A DNA stretch of 64,000 bases from Eubacterium sp. OM08-24. Its GTDB lineage: Bacteria; Bacillota; Clostridia; Oscillospirales; Acutalibacteraceae. The DNA lies in assembly GCF_003438075.1 (NCBI RefSeq), contig NZ_QSTA01000004.1:1-64000 (forward strand), written 5' to 3'. Below the pieces are notes generated by a model. That model saw nothing but the letters and a program-made list of their open reading frames with translations, did no database searches and had not been told where the DNA came from. Shown here in pieces: positions 42,960 through 52,453 of this stretch (position 1 is its first letter; every line of letters starts with the position of its first letter). A program made the position numbers and the translations under genes.

Positions 42960-43382
42960 ATGTTTTCCGGAATGTCTAATCATTCTATTGATGCTAAGGG
43001 AAGAGTTGTTTTGCCTGCTAAGTTTAGAGATGAACTTGGAGATACCTTTTATGTTGCACAGGGCTTTGGCACCCCTTGCATTCAGGTTATGTCTAAAGAG
43101 GTTTTTGAACATTTCTGCTCACAGATTATGCAGCTGCCCGCTAACAAGGCTATGATTCTCCAATATACCTTTACCGCAACCGCTGTTGAGGTATCGCCCA
43201 ATTCACAGGGCAGAGTTCAGCTTCCGCAGACTTTAAGAGAGAACGCAAAGCTTGACAGCGATGCACTTGTAATCGGTCTTAATAACCGTATTGAAATTTG
43301 GAGCAAGTCAGTATTTGAGGATTATGTAAATTCACAGAAAGATCAGCTTGCCGACGCAGTTGGCAGCCTTTCATTCGGATAA
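42960..43382 (+). CDS. mraZ: MraZ transcription regulator
   Basis: A 140-residue protein with two SpoVT/AbrB-like MraZ domains (about 5-55 and 77-125). Signatures are SIDAKGRVVLPAKFRDEL and EVSPNSQGRVQLPQTLRE. It forms a ring and represses the division cluster by binding direct repeats near its own promoter. ATG 42960 follows GGAGGTGGGC; the earlier ATG 42945 overlaps that site. First gene of the cluster, rsmH starts 10 bases after its stop. Confidence 0.96.
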   Translation: MFSGMSNHSIDAKGRVVLPAKFRDELGDTFYVAQGFGTPCIQVMSKEVFEHFCSQIMQLPANKAMILQYTFTATAVEVSPNSQGRVQLPQTLRENAKLDSDALVIGLNNRIEIWSKSVFEDYVNSQKDQLADAVGSLSFG

Positions 43383-43392
43383 GGAGCAAGCT

Positions 43393-44316
43393 ATGGAATT
43401 TAATCATATTCCCGTCCTGCTCAATGAAACCATCGAAGGGCTTAATATTAAAGAAAACGGCATTTACGCTGATGGTACCGCAGGCGGTGGAGGTCACAGC
43501 AGTGAAATTTTAAAGCACCTTACAACGGGTAAATTAATTTCTATTGATCGTGATCCGGACGCAATACAAACGCTTACAAAGCGATTTTGTAAAAATGAGA
43601 ATTCGATAATCATAAAGGGCAACTTTGCAGACATTGCCGAGCTTTTAAGGCAAAGAGGCGTAGGCAGACTTGACGGAGTTATGCTCGACATCGGTGTTTC
43701 TTCTCATCAGCTTGACACAGCAGAGCGTGGTTTTTCGTTTCACGAGGACGCTCCTCTTGATATGAGAATGAGTCAGAGCGGCACAACAGCCGCCGACCTT
43801 GTAAACACACTTCCTTTTGAAGAATTGCGCAGAATTATTTACACCTATGGTGAAGAAAAATTTGCCGATTCAATAGCAAAGGGCATTGTAAAGGCAAGGG
43901 AAGAGCAGAGAATTGAAACAACTTTACAGCTTGCAGAAATTATTAAGCAGAATGTTCCACAGAAAGTAAGGCGAGAGGGACATCCTGCAAGAAAAACATT
44001 TCAGGCTATAAGGATTGCGGTTAACGATGAACTCGGTGCACTTAACAAGGGACTTGACGGAGCTTTTGAAATGCTCGGTTCGGGCGGAAGGCTGGCAGTT
44101 ATTACTTTCCACTCCCTTGAGGACAGAATAGTCAAGCAAAAAATGGCGTCTTGGTGTAAGGGCTGTACCTGTCCAAAGGACTTTCCGGTGTGTGTTTGTG
44201 GAAATAAACCAAAGGCAAAGCTCATAACGAGAAAGCCTGTTTGTGCAAATGGGACAGAATTGGAATTAAATCCCAGAGCAAGAAGTGCAAAGTTGAGAAT
44301 ATGTGAAAAAATATAG
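43393..44316 (+). CDS. rsmH: 16S rRNA (cytosine-1402 N4)-methyltransferase
   Basis: A 307-residue SAM-dependent enzyme, also called MraW, that methylates C1402 in the ribosomal P site. Visible are HIPVLLNETIEGL, the SAM site YADGTAGGGGHS, LDIGVSSHQLD, RMSQSGTTAADLVN and the C-terminal RAFQAIRI-like FQAIRIAVNDELGAL with ITFHSLEDRIVK. Start ATG 43393 follows AAGGAG. Length is standard. Confidence 0.97.
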   Translation: MEFNHIPVLLNETIEGLNIKENGIYADGTAGGGGHSSEILKHLTTGKLISIDRDPDAIQTLTKRFCKNENSIIIKGNFADIAELLRQRGVGRLDGVMLDIGVSSHQLDTAERGFSFHEDAPLDMRMSQSGTTAADLVNTLPFEELRRIIYTYGEEKFADSIAKGIVKAREEQRIETTLQLAEIIKQNVPQKVRREGHPARKTFQAIRIAVNDELGALNKGLDGAFEMLGSGGRLAVITFHSLEDRIVKQKMASWCKGCTCPKDFPVCVCGNKPKAKLITRKPVCANGTELELNPRARSAKLRICEKI

Positions 44317-44587
44317 TTTTTTTCTTTTGCAGCTATGGACAAATGCGCTAAATTGTAGTAAAATATAACAAAGCTGTAAATATGGTTACAAACGCTATCG
44401 GTTGTAGCGCTATGCACCGTAATTACTATATATACGCATAATATAAAGGTTTAAAGGCGATTTTTCGTACTTTAAATACATATAATTCTTTTAAATTATT
44501 AAAATCGTGAAATATTTTGCTCATTGCAAGTAATGAGTATATTGTGTGTTTTATTAAATGATATCGGAAAGGCACAGGGTGCAGAAT

Positions 44588-45124
44588 ATGGCATATGAAA
44601 ACAGAAACGCAGCGTATGATTTGAATCTTTTTGACGAAGCTTCAGCCGCTCCTTTGCCACAGCATGACGAAGAAGTAGAAAAGGTTAAAGCACCTAAGAA
44701 AAAGACCGGCAAAAAGGTTATTTCCTTACCGGAAGAGGAAATACATAAAATCAGAAAACGCAGACATAACCCACTTAAGGTTGCGCTTGGCTCAATCGGC
44801 GGTGCAGCTGTTGCAATGATTATTGCAACAATTATTGTGGGACAGGTAAGAATCACAGAGTTAAATCAGCAGATTATTACCGCAAAGGAAACACTTTCAA
44901 ATTCGCAGAGTGTTTACACACAAACAGAAATGAGCTTGCAGGGAAAGCTTAGCTCATCAGACATTGAAAAATATGCCGAAAATCAGCTTGGTTTGACCAA
45001 AGCATCAAATTCTCAGCAGGAATTTGTTTCACTATCAGGCGGAGATAAAGCAGAGGTTACTTCTCCGGAGAGTGAAAACCTCTTTACTCAGTTTATCAGC
45101 TCAATAGCAAATCTTTGGTCATAA
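44588..45124 (+). CDS. ftsL: FtsL-like cell division protein
   Basis: A 178-residue bitopic membrane protein in the place of ftsL. A cytoplasmic N-terminus of about 75 residues (Lys-rich, KAPKKKTGKK), one transmembrane helix (about 83-102; GSIGGAAVAMIIATIIVGQV), a short coiled coil (ITELNQQIITAKETL...TQTEMSLQGK) and the typical end motif SSSDIEKYAENQLGLTKAS. The family is poorly conserved, so the name rests on layout and position. FtsL and DivIB/DivIC form a periplasm-side complex that activates septal wall synthesis. The ATG 44588 has only a weak ribosome binding site. A 271-base A/T-rich gap separates it from rsmH. Confidence 0.82.
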   Translation: MAYENRNAAYDLNLFDEASAAPLPQHDEEVEKVKAPKKKTGKKVISLPEEEIHKIRKRRHNPLKVALGSIGGAAVAMIIATIIVGQVRITELNQQIITAKETLSNSQSVYTQTEMSLQGKLSSSDIEKYAENQLGLTKASNSQQEFVSLSGGDKAEVTSPESENLFTQFISSIANLWS

Positions 45125-45161
45125 CATAACGGTAAACTTAATACAAATGTTATGGAGGAAT

Positions 45162-45192
45162 AAGAGTTAAGACTGTGTCTTGGCTCTTTTTT
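45162..45192 (+). terminator. Attenuator-like hairpin between ftsL and the pbp gene
   Basis: AGAGTTAAGAC pairs with GTCTTGGCTCT, followed by T6, inside the division cluster. It would lower read-through into the penicillin-binding protein gene. Confidence 0.65.
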
Positions 45193-45262
45193 CGGTATAG
45201 AACAGTTATTGTAAAATATTTACATTTTTATAAGGATATTGCGGTTGAAAGGAGAAATTTTG

Positions 45263-47533
45263 TTGGAGAAAAACGATTTTACTAAAAAAGAGAAGAAAAA
45301 GAAGGCCGCAAAAGGTCCTAACCAGCGACTAAGACACAGAACAGCGGTGCTTATTGTGCTTATCCTTGTTATAGGTTTTGGCGCAATTGTTGCAAGACTC
45401 GGCTATCTTACCACTATTCAAAGCGGTGAGCTTCAGCAGGCGGCGGTTGAGCAGCAGCTTATGGACAGAAAACTCCCCGCAAAGCGTGGTACTATTTATG
45501 ATTCAAACGGCAAGGTGCTTGCAGAGAGCGCCTCGGTATGGCAGGTAGTTATGTCGCCTGCAAATATAGATACAGATGAGCAGAGGAATGCCATTGCATC
45601 GGGACTTTCCGAAATTCTCGGTCTTGACAAAGCTGATTTGCTCGAAAAGACAAAGCAGAACAGTTACTATGTAGTTGTAAAGCGTAAGATTGAATCAGAC
45701 GCAAGAACAAAAATTCTTGAACTTATTGATACTCTTAAAGAAAAATACAGTTGCAGTGACTATGCGGTTCAGCTGCAGGACGATTACAAAAGATATTACC
45801 CAAATAATGACCTTGCGTCTAATGTTATCGGCTTTACAGGCAGTGACGAGCAGGGACTTGAGGGCATTGAGTATGAATACGATACCTATTTAAAAGGTAC
45901 GGCAGGCAGAATTGTAACCGCCAAAAACTCAGTCGGTACAGAAATGCCTTTCCAATATGAGCAGAATGTTGAGGCTAAGAACGGCAACAACCTTTACCTT
46001 ACTATTGACTCAACAATTCAGTCTATCTGCGAAAAATATATGGCACAGGGCATTATTGACAACGATGTTCTCAACAAGGGTGTTTGTATTCTTATGGATG
46101 TAAACACAGGTGCTATTCTCGCTATGGTAACAGCTAACGGCTATGACCTTAACAATCCTTACGAGCTTTCTGATAAGGATAAGCAGGAAATTGCCGCCCT
46201 CCCCGAAAATGAGCAGGATGCAGCAGAAAGTGCGGCGCTCTCGGCAATGTGGCGTAACAAGGCGGTTGCCGATACTTACGAACCGGGTTCGGTATTTAAA
46301 ATGTGCACTGCATCAATGGTTCTTGAGGAAGGTCTTGTTGACCCCGACACAAGTACATTCTATTGTGCAGGTTCAATGACTATTGCAGATGCCGGTGCTA
46401 TTCACTGTCATAACCTTGCAGGTCACGGAACACAGAGCTTTACCGAGGCAATAGTAAACTCTTGTAACCCTGCGTTTATGCAGATGGGACAGCTGCTCGG
46501 AATAAACAAATACACTCAGTATTATAAGGCTTTCGGCTTTGCCGACAAAACAGGCATTGACCTTCCGGGTGAGGCTGATGACCAGTTCTTTACAGATATG
46601 GACGAAGTTGACCTTGCGGTAGGTTCGTTTGGTCAGAACTTTAAAATTACACCTATTCAGATGATTACAGCTTGTGCGGCGGTTGCAAACGGCGGATATG
46701 TTCTTCAGCCGTATGTAGTTTCAAAAATTACCGATTCTGACGGCAATGTAGTTAAGAATGTGGAAAAAACAGTTAAGCGTCAGGCTATTTCAAAAGAAAC
46801 ATCTGATAAAATGAATGAGATTCTTGAGTACAATACATCAACCTCAGGCTCAACTTCAGGCTATGTTCCCGGCTATCGTGTAGCAGGTAAAACAGGTACT
46901 TCTGAGAAAAAGGGCGTTAAGATTGTAAGTAATTACAGTGAGGACTATATCGCATCTTTCTGCGGTTATGCTCCTGCCGATGATCCGCAGGTAGCAATGC
47001 TTGTATTCTTTGATACACCAAACGGCGGCTCTTACTACGGTTCTCAGGTTGCATCTCCTGTATTTATCAATATTATGACAGAGGTTCTTCCTTACCTTGA
47101 CATTAAAACAAGCTACTCGGATGACGAGCTTGAGTATATTGATACAGTAGCCGGTTCTTATGTTGGACTTTCAGTATCCGAGGCTAGAACAAATGCAGAG
47201 AATGACGGCTTTACAGTTACTGTAAAGGGCGAGGGCAATAATGTTATTTCTCAGATCCCCGCTCCGTCATCACAGATACCTAACGGCGGCAACATTGTGC
47301 TTTACACAGATGAGGCAAGTACAGCCGAAAAGGTAACAGTACCGAAACTTGTGGGATATTCGGTTTCTGAGGTAAATGCCGTTGCAAGCTCATACGGACT
47401 TAATGTAAGCCTTGTGGGTGCGGCATCGGGCAGTGTAGTAAGTACATCACAGGATATAGCAGAGGGCACTATGGTAAGCGAAGGCTCACTTATTACCGTA
47501 ACCTTCAGTTCGTCGGTGAGCGTGAACGATTAA
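45263..47533 (+). CDS. Class B penicillin-binding protein with PASTA domains (FtsI/SpoVD type)
   Basis: A 756-residue transpeptidase that cross-links septal peptidoglycan. Basic cytoplasmic tail, one transmembrane helix (about 34-56), a dimerisation domain (LPAKRGTIYDSNGKVLA), then the transpeptidase with SxxK (S343 in PGSVFK), SxN (VNSCNPAFMQ) and KTGT (AGKTGTSEK). Two PASTA domains end the protein (about 625-755), each about 65 residues. This build is like Bacillus PbpB or SpoVD; which one cannot be decided here, though position in the vegetative cluster favours PbpB/FtsI. TTG 45263 (or 45260) fits the AAAGGAG at 45248-45254. Confidence 0.95.
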   Translation: MEKNDFTKKEKKKKAAKGPNQRLRHRTAVLIVLILVIGFGAIVARLGYLTTIQSGELQQAAVEQQLMDRKLPAKRGTIYDSNGKVLAESASVWQVVMSPANIDTDEQRNAIASGLSEILGLDKADLLEKTKQNSYYVVVKRKIESDARTKILELIDTLKEKYSCSDYAVQLQDDYKRYYPNNDLASNVIGFTGSDEQGLEGIEYEYDTYLKGTAGRIVTAKNSVGTEMPFQYEQNVEAKNGNNLYLTIDSTIQSICEKYMAQGIIDNDVLNKGVCILMDVNTGAILAMVTANGYDLNNPYELSDKDKQEIAALPENEQDAAESAALSAMWRNKAVADTYEPGSVFKMCTASMVLEEGLVDPDTSTFYCAGSMTIADAGAIHCHNLAGHGTQSFTEAIVNSCNPAFMQMGQLLGINKYTQYYKAFGFADKTGIDLPGEADDQFFTDMDEVDLAVGSFGQNFKITPIQMITACAAVANGGYVLQPYVVSKITDSDGNVVKNVEKTVKRQAISKETSDKMNEILEYNTSTSGSTSGYVPGYRVAGKTGTSEKKGVKIVSNYSEDYIASFCGYAPADDPQVAMLVFFDTPNGGSYYGSQVASPVFINIMTEVLPYLDIKTSYSDDELEYIDTVAGSYVGLSVSEARTNAENDGFTVTVKGEGNNVISQIPAPSSQIPNGGNIVLYTDEASTAEKVTVPKLVGYSVSEVNAVASSYGLNVSLVGAASGSVVSTSQDIAEGTMVSEGSLITVTFSSSVSVND

Positions 47534-47558
47534 AATTTGCGGTTCAGAGGGGACTGCA

Positions 47559-47630
47559 ATGTTAAATAAACCATTGGGCAGGGCTTTGATTATTCAAGCC
47601 CTTTGCCCGTATGAAAGGAACGATAATTAA
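47559..47630 (+). CDS. Possible 23-residue leader peptide before mraY
   Basis: ATG 47559 has a good ribosome binding site (GAGGGG, 6 bases away). The ORF reads MLNKPLGRALIIQALCPYER and three more residues. Its TAA overlaps the ATG of mraY by one base (TAATG), so translation is probably coupled. A long hairpin (GGGCAGGGCTTTG/CAAGCCCTTTGCCC, 47576-47608) lies inside it. It could be a regulatory leader, or chance. No known family. Confidence 0.45.
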   Translation: MLNKPLGRALIIQALCPYERNDN

Positions 47631-48661
47631 TGGTATATGGAATTTGGACTTTTGCAGCGGCTATCGTTGCGTTTATAATTTCAGCAGTTGCGGGTGCTTT
47701 TTTGATTCCAATGCTGCGCAAACTTCACTTTGGTCAGACAATTCTTGAGGACGGTCCTAAGTGGCATAAGAAAAAGCAGGGCACTCCTATTATGGGCGGC
47801 TTTATGTTTATTATTGCAATAACAGTTGTTACAATAATCAGCACAATTATTTATCTTTGCATTGGCAAAAATTTCATAAACCTTTATTTTGCAGATATCA
47901 ATAAGGAAACTGTAATGATTTTTGCAGGTCTTTTCCTTGCCCTTGCAAACGGAGCTATCGGATTTATTGATGACTACACAAAGGTAGTAAAAAAGCGCAA
48001 CTTAGGTCTTACAGTAAAGCAAAAGCTGGTTTTACAGTTTGCGGCGGCTATCGCTTACATTATTATTCTTGCTGTTGCGGGCTGCGGTACAGAAACTACA
48101 ATTCCGTTTGTAGGCAGAGTTGACCTCGGATTTTTCTATTACATTATTTCCGCTATCGTTATTGTGGGTATTGTAAATGCGGTTAATCTTACAGACGGTG
48201 TTGACGGTCTTGACGGTTCAATAACATTTTTTGTATGCATCAGCTTTATGGTAATTGCTTGTATGATGAGCGCACTTGGCGTTACCGCATGGTGTGCCGC
48301 ATCGGCAGGCGCTTGCCTCGGTTTCCTTGTATGGAACTTCCACCCTGCAAAGGTATTTATGGGCGACACAGGCTCGCTTTTCCTCGGCGGTCTTGTGTGT
48401 GCAATAGCTTTCGCTGTTGATATGCCTATTCTTCTTCTTCCTATCGGCATTGTTTACCTTTGCGAGATGTTCTCGGTTATTTTGCAGGTAAGCTATTTTA
48501 AGGCTACACACGGTAAAAGATTATTTAAGATGAGTCCTATCCACCATCATTTTGAGATGTGCGGTTGGAGCGAAGTAAAAATAGTAAGCGTATTCAGCAT
48601 TGTAACAGCAATTTTCGGTGCGATTTCCGCATTTATTGCTTACTTTGGTGTGGTTGCGTAA
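47630..48661 (+). CDS. mraY: Phospho-N-acetylmuramoyl-pentapeptide transferase
   Basis: A 343-residue integral membrane enzyme that moves phospho-MurNAc-pentapeptide to undecaprenyl phosphate, giving lipid I. About ten membrane helices. Landmarks are KKKQGTPIMGGFMF, the aspartate pair region FIDDYTKVVKKRNLGL, NAVNLTDGVDGLDGS, FMGDTGSLFLGG and SPIHHHFEMCGWSE. AAAGGAAC serves as ribosome binding site. ftsW follows after 33 bases. Confidence 0.97.
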   Translation: MVYGIWTFAAAIVAFIISAVAGAFLIPMLRKLHFGQTILEDGPKWHKKKQGTPIMGGFMFIIAITVVTIISTIIYLCIGKNFINLYFADINKETVMIFAGLFLALANGAIGFIDDYTKVVKKRNLGLTVKQKLVLQFAAAIAYIIILAVAGCGTETTIPFVGRVDLGFFYYIISAIVIVGIVNAVNLTDGVDGLDGSITFFVCISFMVIACMMSALGVTAWCAASAGACLGFLVWNFHPAKVFMGDTGSLFLGGLVCAIAFAVDMPILLLPIGIVYLCEMFSVILQVSYFKATHGKRLFKMSPIHHHFEMCGWSEVKIVSVFSIVTAIFGAISAFIAYFGVVA

Positions 48662-48694
48662 TTTATTTTTTCAGACTGACGGGAGGTTTTGCGA

Positions 48695-49975
48695 ATGGCT
48701 CCGTATCTGAATATGATACTCAAGGCTGACATAAACAGAATATATGACGAAAAGTACCTTGAAGCCGAACAGGCGAAAAAAGAAAGTTTTTTTGCCCGTC
48801 CTAAAAAGAGCGAAAACGGCAGTACAGGCAGAAAGCGCAGAAAAAAGCCTGGTTGGATTACAACAGGTATGGGCATAGATTTGCCGTTCTGCATTATTAT
48901 TCTTGTTCTTCTTACAATAGGATTGATAATGATGTTTTCGGCAAGCTATCCTGTTGCATATTATAATAACGGCAACAGCTATTATTTTCTCATAAGACAG
49001 CTTGTCTTTGCCGCTATCGGTGTAGCGCTTATGTTCGGTATATCGTTTTTTAACTATAATAAGCTGCACAGATTTATTCCGCTGATTATGGGTATTTCGT
49101 ACTTTGCACTCATCATCGTTCTTATCGTTCCTTCGGGTGAGGCAGGCGTACACCGTTGGATTCCGTTAGGTATATTTAATATTCAGCCGTCAGAGATTGC
49201 AAAGTTTTCTACAATACTTTTCTTTGCGCATTGGTGCAGTAAGCATTATGATAAAATGCAGCTGCCAAAGTTTAGCGTAATGCCGGGTATTATTGTTTTC
49301 GGAACAACAGCACTGCTGCTTTTTCTTGAACCGCATTACTCGGGTATTGTAATTATTGCAATGCTTACAGTTCTTATGCTTTACATTGGCGGAATGAAAA
49401 CAAGATACCTCGCCATTGGCGCAATTATTCTTGGTGCAGTTGTAGTTGTGCTTGCTATGACAGGCGGACTTACATATGCTATGAGCCGTATGGACGGTTG
49501 GGGACAGTCGCTTGAATATACAACCGAAGATATGTGGCAGACTACATGGCAGACAAGAAACTCGCTTTATGCAATCGGTTCGGGCGGACTATGGGGACTC
49601 GGACTCGGACAGTCAAGACAAAAGTTTTTGTATTTGCCTGAGCCGCAGAATGACTTTATTTTTGCGATTGTAGTTGAGGAGCTCGGTCTTGTAGGTGCGG
49701 TGCTCATACTTCTCATTTTTGCTTTGCTTGTATGGAGAGGAATAACACTTTCACTTCGTTCAAAAGATAATTTTGGAAAACTTCTTGGCATTGGTCTTAC
49801 TTCACAGATTGGCTTGCAGGTAATACTTAATATCCTTGTAATTACCGACTGGCTGCCAAATACGGGTATCAGTTTGCCTTTCTTCAGCTACGGCGGCAGT
49901 TCGCTTATTATGCTGCTTGCTCAGATGGGACTTGTGCTTTCGGTTTCAAGAACCGCAAATATTGAAAAACAGTAA
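48695..49975 (+). CDS. ftsW: FtsW-type peptidoglycan polymerase (SEDS family)
   Basis: A 426-residue SEDS glycosyltransferase that polymerises lipid II at the septum, with a class B PBP as partner (the gene two positions upstream). An unusually long basic cytoplasmic N-terminus (1-62; KSENGSTGRKRRKKPG) precedes about ten membrane helices. Conserved motifs: RWIPLGIFNIQPSEIAK, PHYSGIVIIAMLTVLML, GLGLGQSRQKFLYLPEPQND, and PNTGISLPFFSYGGSS. ATG 48695 follows GGGAGG. FtsW, RodA and SpoVE cannot be separated by sequence alone; position in the cluster supports FtsW or SpoVE. Confidence 0.92.
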   Translation: MAPYLNMILKADINRIYDEKYLEAEQAKKESFFARPKKSENGSTGRKRRKKPGWITTGMGIDLPFCIIILVLLTIGLIMMFSASYPVAYYNNGNSYYFLIRQLVFAAIGVALMFGISFFNYNKLHRFIPLIMGISYFALIIVLIVPSGEAGVHRWIPLGIFNIQPSEIAKFSTILFFAHWCSKHYDKMQLPKFSVMPGIIVFGTTALLLFLEPHYSGIVIIAMLTVLMLYIGGMKTRYLAIGAIILGAVVVVLAMTGGLTYAMSRMDGWGQSLEYTTEDMWQTTWQTRNSLYAIGSGGLWGLGLGQSRQKFLYLPEPQNDFIFAIVVEELGLVGAVLILLIFALLVWRGITLSLRSKDNFGKLLGIGLTSQIGLQVILNILVITDWLPNTGISLPFFSYGGSSLIMLLAQMGLVLSVSRTANIEKQ

Positions 49976-49993
49976 GCGTTTGGAGGTATATCA

Positions 49994-51115
49994 ATGAGAG
50001 TTTTACTTGCAGGAGGCGGCACAGCGGGACATATAAATCCTGCCCTTGCCATTGCAGGCTTTATAAAGCAGAAAAAACCTGATACAGAGTTCCTTTTTGT
50101 AGGCAACAAGGGCGGTATGGAAGAAACCCTCGTGCCACAGGCAGGATATGATATGAAGTTTATCGTTATCAGCGGATTTAGCCGCAAGCTATCTCCAAAG
50201 GGATTAATGGATAATGTAAAAACAGTAAAAAGAACAATTACCTCGTCTATTGATGCAAAGAAAATTATAAAAGAATTTAAGCCGGATATTTGCATTGGTA
50301 CGGGCGGCTATGTTTCAGGCCCTGTTATAAGAGCGGCTGCAAAGCTCGGTGTTAAAACCGTTATTCACGAGCAGAACGCTTATCCGGGCATAACAAACAA
50401 AATGCTTGCAAAAGAGGTTGACAAGGTAATGCTCGCCGTTCCGGATGCAAAAAAGCATTTTGACAAAAAGGCTGATTTTGCCGTTACGGGCAACCCTGTA
50501 AGAGGTAAGATTCTTACAGCAAACAGGGAAGAGGCAAGAGCAAAGCTTGGTGTTGATGAAAGACCGGTAGTGCTTTCGTTCGGCGGAAGTCTTGGTGCAA
50601 GAAAAATCAACGAGGGAGTAGCCGACTTGATTGCAAGGAGCGGAATTGACGGAAGATACCAGCATATTCACGCTTACGGCAAATTTGGCAAATGGTTTCC
50701 GGACCTTTTGAAAGAAAAAGGCTGCGACCTTGAAAAAGCTGATAACCTCGACATAAGAGAGTTTATTAACGATATGGATGTTTGTATGGCGGCTGCTGAC
50801 TTGGTAATCTGTCGTGCAGGCGCAATTACACTCAGCGAAATTCAGGCGCTTGGCAAACCTGCAATTCTTATTCCGTCACCGAATGTTGCGGAAAATCATC
50901 AGTATCACAATGCTATGGCACTTGTAAATGCAGGCGCTGCCGATATTATTGAAGAAAAGGATCTTACAGGCAGATTGCTTATGCAAAAGGCAGACAATAT
51001 GCTTGCTAATCCCGAAAGACTTGCAGAATATGCAAAAAATGCAAGAAAAACAGCTATTACTGATGCAAATGAGAGAATTTACTCGGTTATAAAAGGTGTA
51101 CTTGGACTTGTGTAA
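49994..51115 (+). CDS. murG: UDP-GlcNAc:lipid I GlcNAc transferase
   Basis: A 373-residue peripheral membrane glycosyltransferase (GT28) that makes lipid II. Glycine-rich loops GGGTAGHINPALAIA and GTGGYVSGPV, HEQNAYPGITN, FGGSLGARKIN and the UDP-GlcNAc site CRAGAITLSEIQALGKPAILIPSP are visible. RBS TTGGAGG. Standard length. Confidence 0.97.
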   Translation: MRVLLAGGGTAGHINPALAIAGFIKQKKPDTEFLFVGNKGGMEETLVPQAGYDMKFIVISGFSRKLSPKGLMDNVKTVKRTITSSIDAKKIIKEFKPDICIGTGGYVSGPVIRAAAKLGVKTVIHEQNAYPGITNKMLAKEVDKVMLAVPDAKKHFDKKADFAVTGNPVRGKILTANREEARAKLGVDERPVVLSFGGSLGARKINEGVADLIARSGIDGRYQHIHAYGKFGKWFPDLLKEKGCDLEKADNLDIREFINDMDVCMAAADLVICRAGAITLSEIQALGKPAILIPSPNVAENHQYHNAMALVNAGAADIIEEKDLTGRLLMQKADNMLANPERLAEYAKNARKTAITDANERIYSVIKGVLGLV

Positions 51116-51172
51116 CACATCAAGCCTTTAATACATAGAATGTAAAGGTATTTTATGTAGGAGGGTGTTAGT

Positions 51173-52426
51173 GTGTCACGACTTCTTGTTAAGGGACGGG
51201 AAAAGCTCAGCGGTGAAGTTAATGTTCAGGGCGCTAAAAACAGCGCCTTACCCATTATTGCGGCCTCGGTTCTGACAAAGGGCGAAAATGTGCTTTTTAA
51301 TTGTCCTGCTCTCTCGGATATAGAGGCATCATCTCAGATATTACGGTATCTTGGCTGTAATGTAAAGCGCTTTCACACAACAATGCTCATTACGGCTGAC
51401 GGATTGTGCAGAAATGATATTCCCGATGTTCTGATGAGGAAAACAAGAAGTTCAATAATTTTTTTGGGCGCTGTTCTCGCAAGAACAGGTGCGGTCAAAT
51501 TGTCACTTCCGGGTGGATGTGAGCTTGGCCCTCGCCCTATTGATATGCACCTAAACGCACTACGACAAATGGGTGCGGAAATTGTTGAAAAGCATGGAGT
51601 TATAGATTGCACTGCGCCAAAGGGGCTTAAAGGCACAAAAATTGCTCTTTCCTTTCCAAGTGTGGGTGCCACAGAAGATATTATGATAGCCGCAAGTACA
51701 GCCTGCGGCACTACTACAATAATAAATGCCGCTTGCGAACCTGAAATTTGCGATCTTGCAGATTATTTAAACAGCTGCGGAGCAAAAATCAGCGGTGCAG
51801 GCGAGGGCGTTGTGGTAATTGACGGAGTTTCGGAATTAACCGCAGCTCAGCATACTATGATTCCCGACCGAATAGTTGCGGCAACGCTTTTGTCGGCTGC
51901 TGCGGTTACTCAGTCTAAAATTACACTGAAAGGCATTGTGCAGAGCCACCTCGGAGCGGTTATGCCCGTTTTGGAGGAGGCAGGGTGCAGACTGCGCTCA
52001 GTCGGAGGAAATCTTACAATTTCCGCTCCGCAAAGACTTTCAGCATTTAGAACAATACGAACAATGCCGTATCCGGGATTTCCCACCGATGCTCAAGCCC
52101 CGCTTATGGCGGTTGCAAGCGTAGCGGACGGAACTACGGTATTTGTAGAAAATATTTTTGAAAACCGTTACCGACACACAAGCGAACTTTCACGAATGGG
52201 AGCAAAAATAAAAACCGAGGGAAAGGTCGCAGTTGTGGAGGGTGTGCGGTCATTATACGGAGCTAAGGTAGAAGCTCCCGATTTGCGTGGAGGAGCGGCA
52301 CTGGTAATTGCCGCACTTTCGGCAGATGGGGTTACAGATATAGGTAACTCGGAATATTTGGAAAGAGGATATGAAAATATAGAGCTTATGCTCGGTTCGC
52401 TGGGAGCGAGTATATCAAAGCTTTAG
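51173..52426 (+). CDS. murA: UDP-N-acetylglucosamine 1-carboxyvinyltransferase
   Basis: A 417-residue enzyme for the first committed step of peptidoglycan synthesis. The active-site cysteine (C116 in PGGCELGPRPIDMHL) is present, so the enzyme should be sensitive to fosfomycin. KNSALPIIAAS, PYPGFPTDAQAPLMA and ENIFENRYRHTSEL are typical. GTG 51173 has GGAGGGTG 6 bases away. Firmicutes often have two murA genes; this is the division-cluster copy. Confidence 0.96.
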   Translation: MSRLLVKGREKLSGEVNVQGAKNSALPIIAASVLTKGENVLFNCPALSDIEASSQILRYLGCNVKRFHTTMLITADGLCRNDIPDVLMRKTRSSIIFLGAVLARTGAVKLSLPGGCELGPRPIDMHLNALRQMGAEIVEKHGVIDCTAPKGLKGTKIALSFPSVGATEDIMIAASTACGTTTIINAACEPEICDLADYLNSCGAKISGAGEGVVVIDGVSELTAAQHTMIPDRIVAATLLSAAAVTQSKITLKGIVQSHLGAVMPVLEEAGCRLRSVGGNLTISAPQRLSAFRTIRTMPYPGFPTDAQAPLMAVASVADGTTVFVENIFENRYRHTSELSRMGAKIKTEGKVAVVEGVRSLYGAKVEAPDLRGGAALVIAALSADGVTDIGNSEYLERGYENIELMLGSLGASISKL

Positions 52427-52453
52427 GATGGGTATATTTGTAAGGAGGATATT

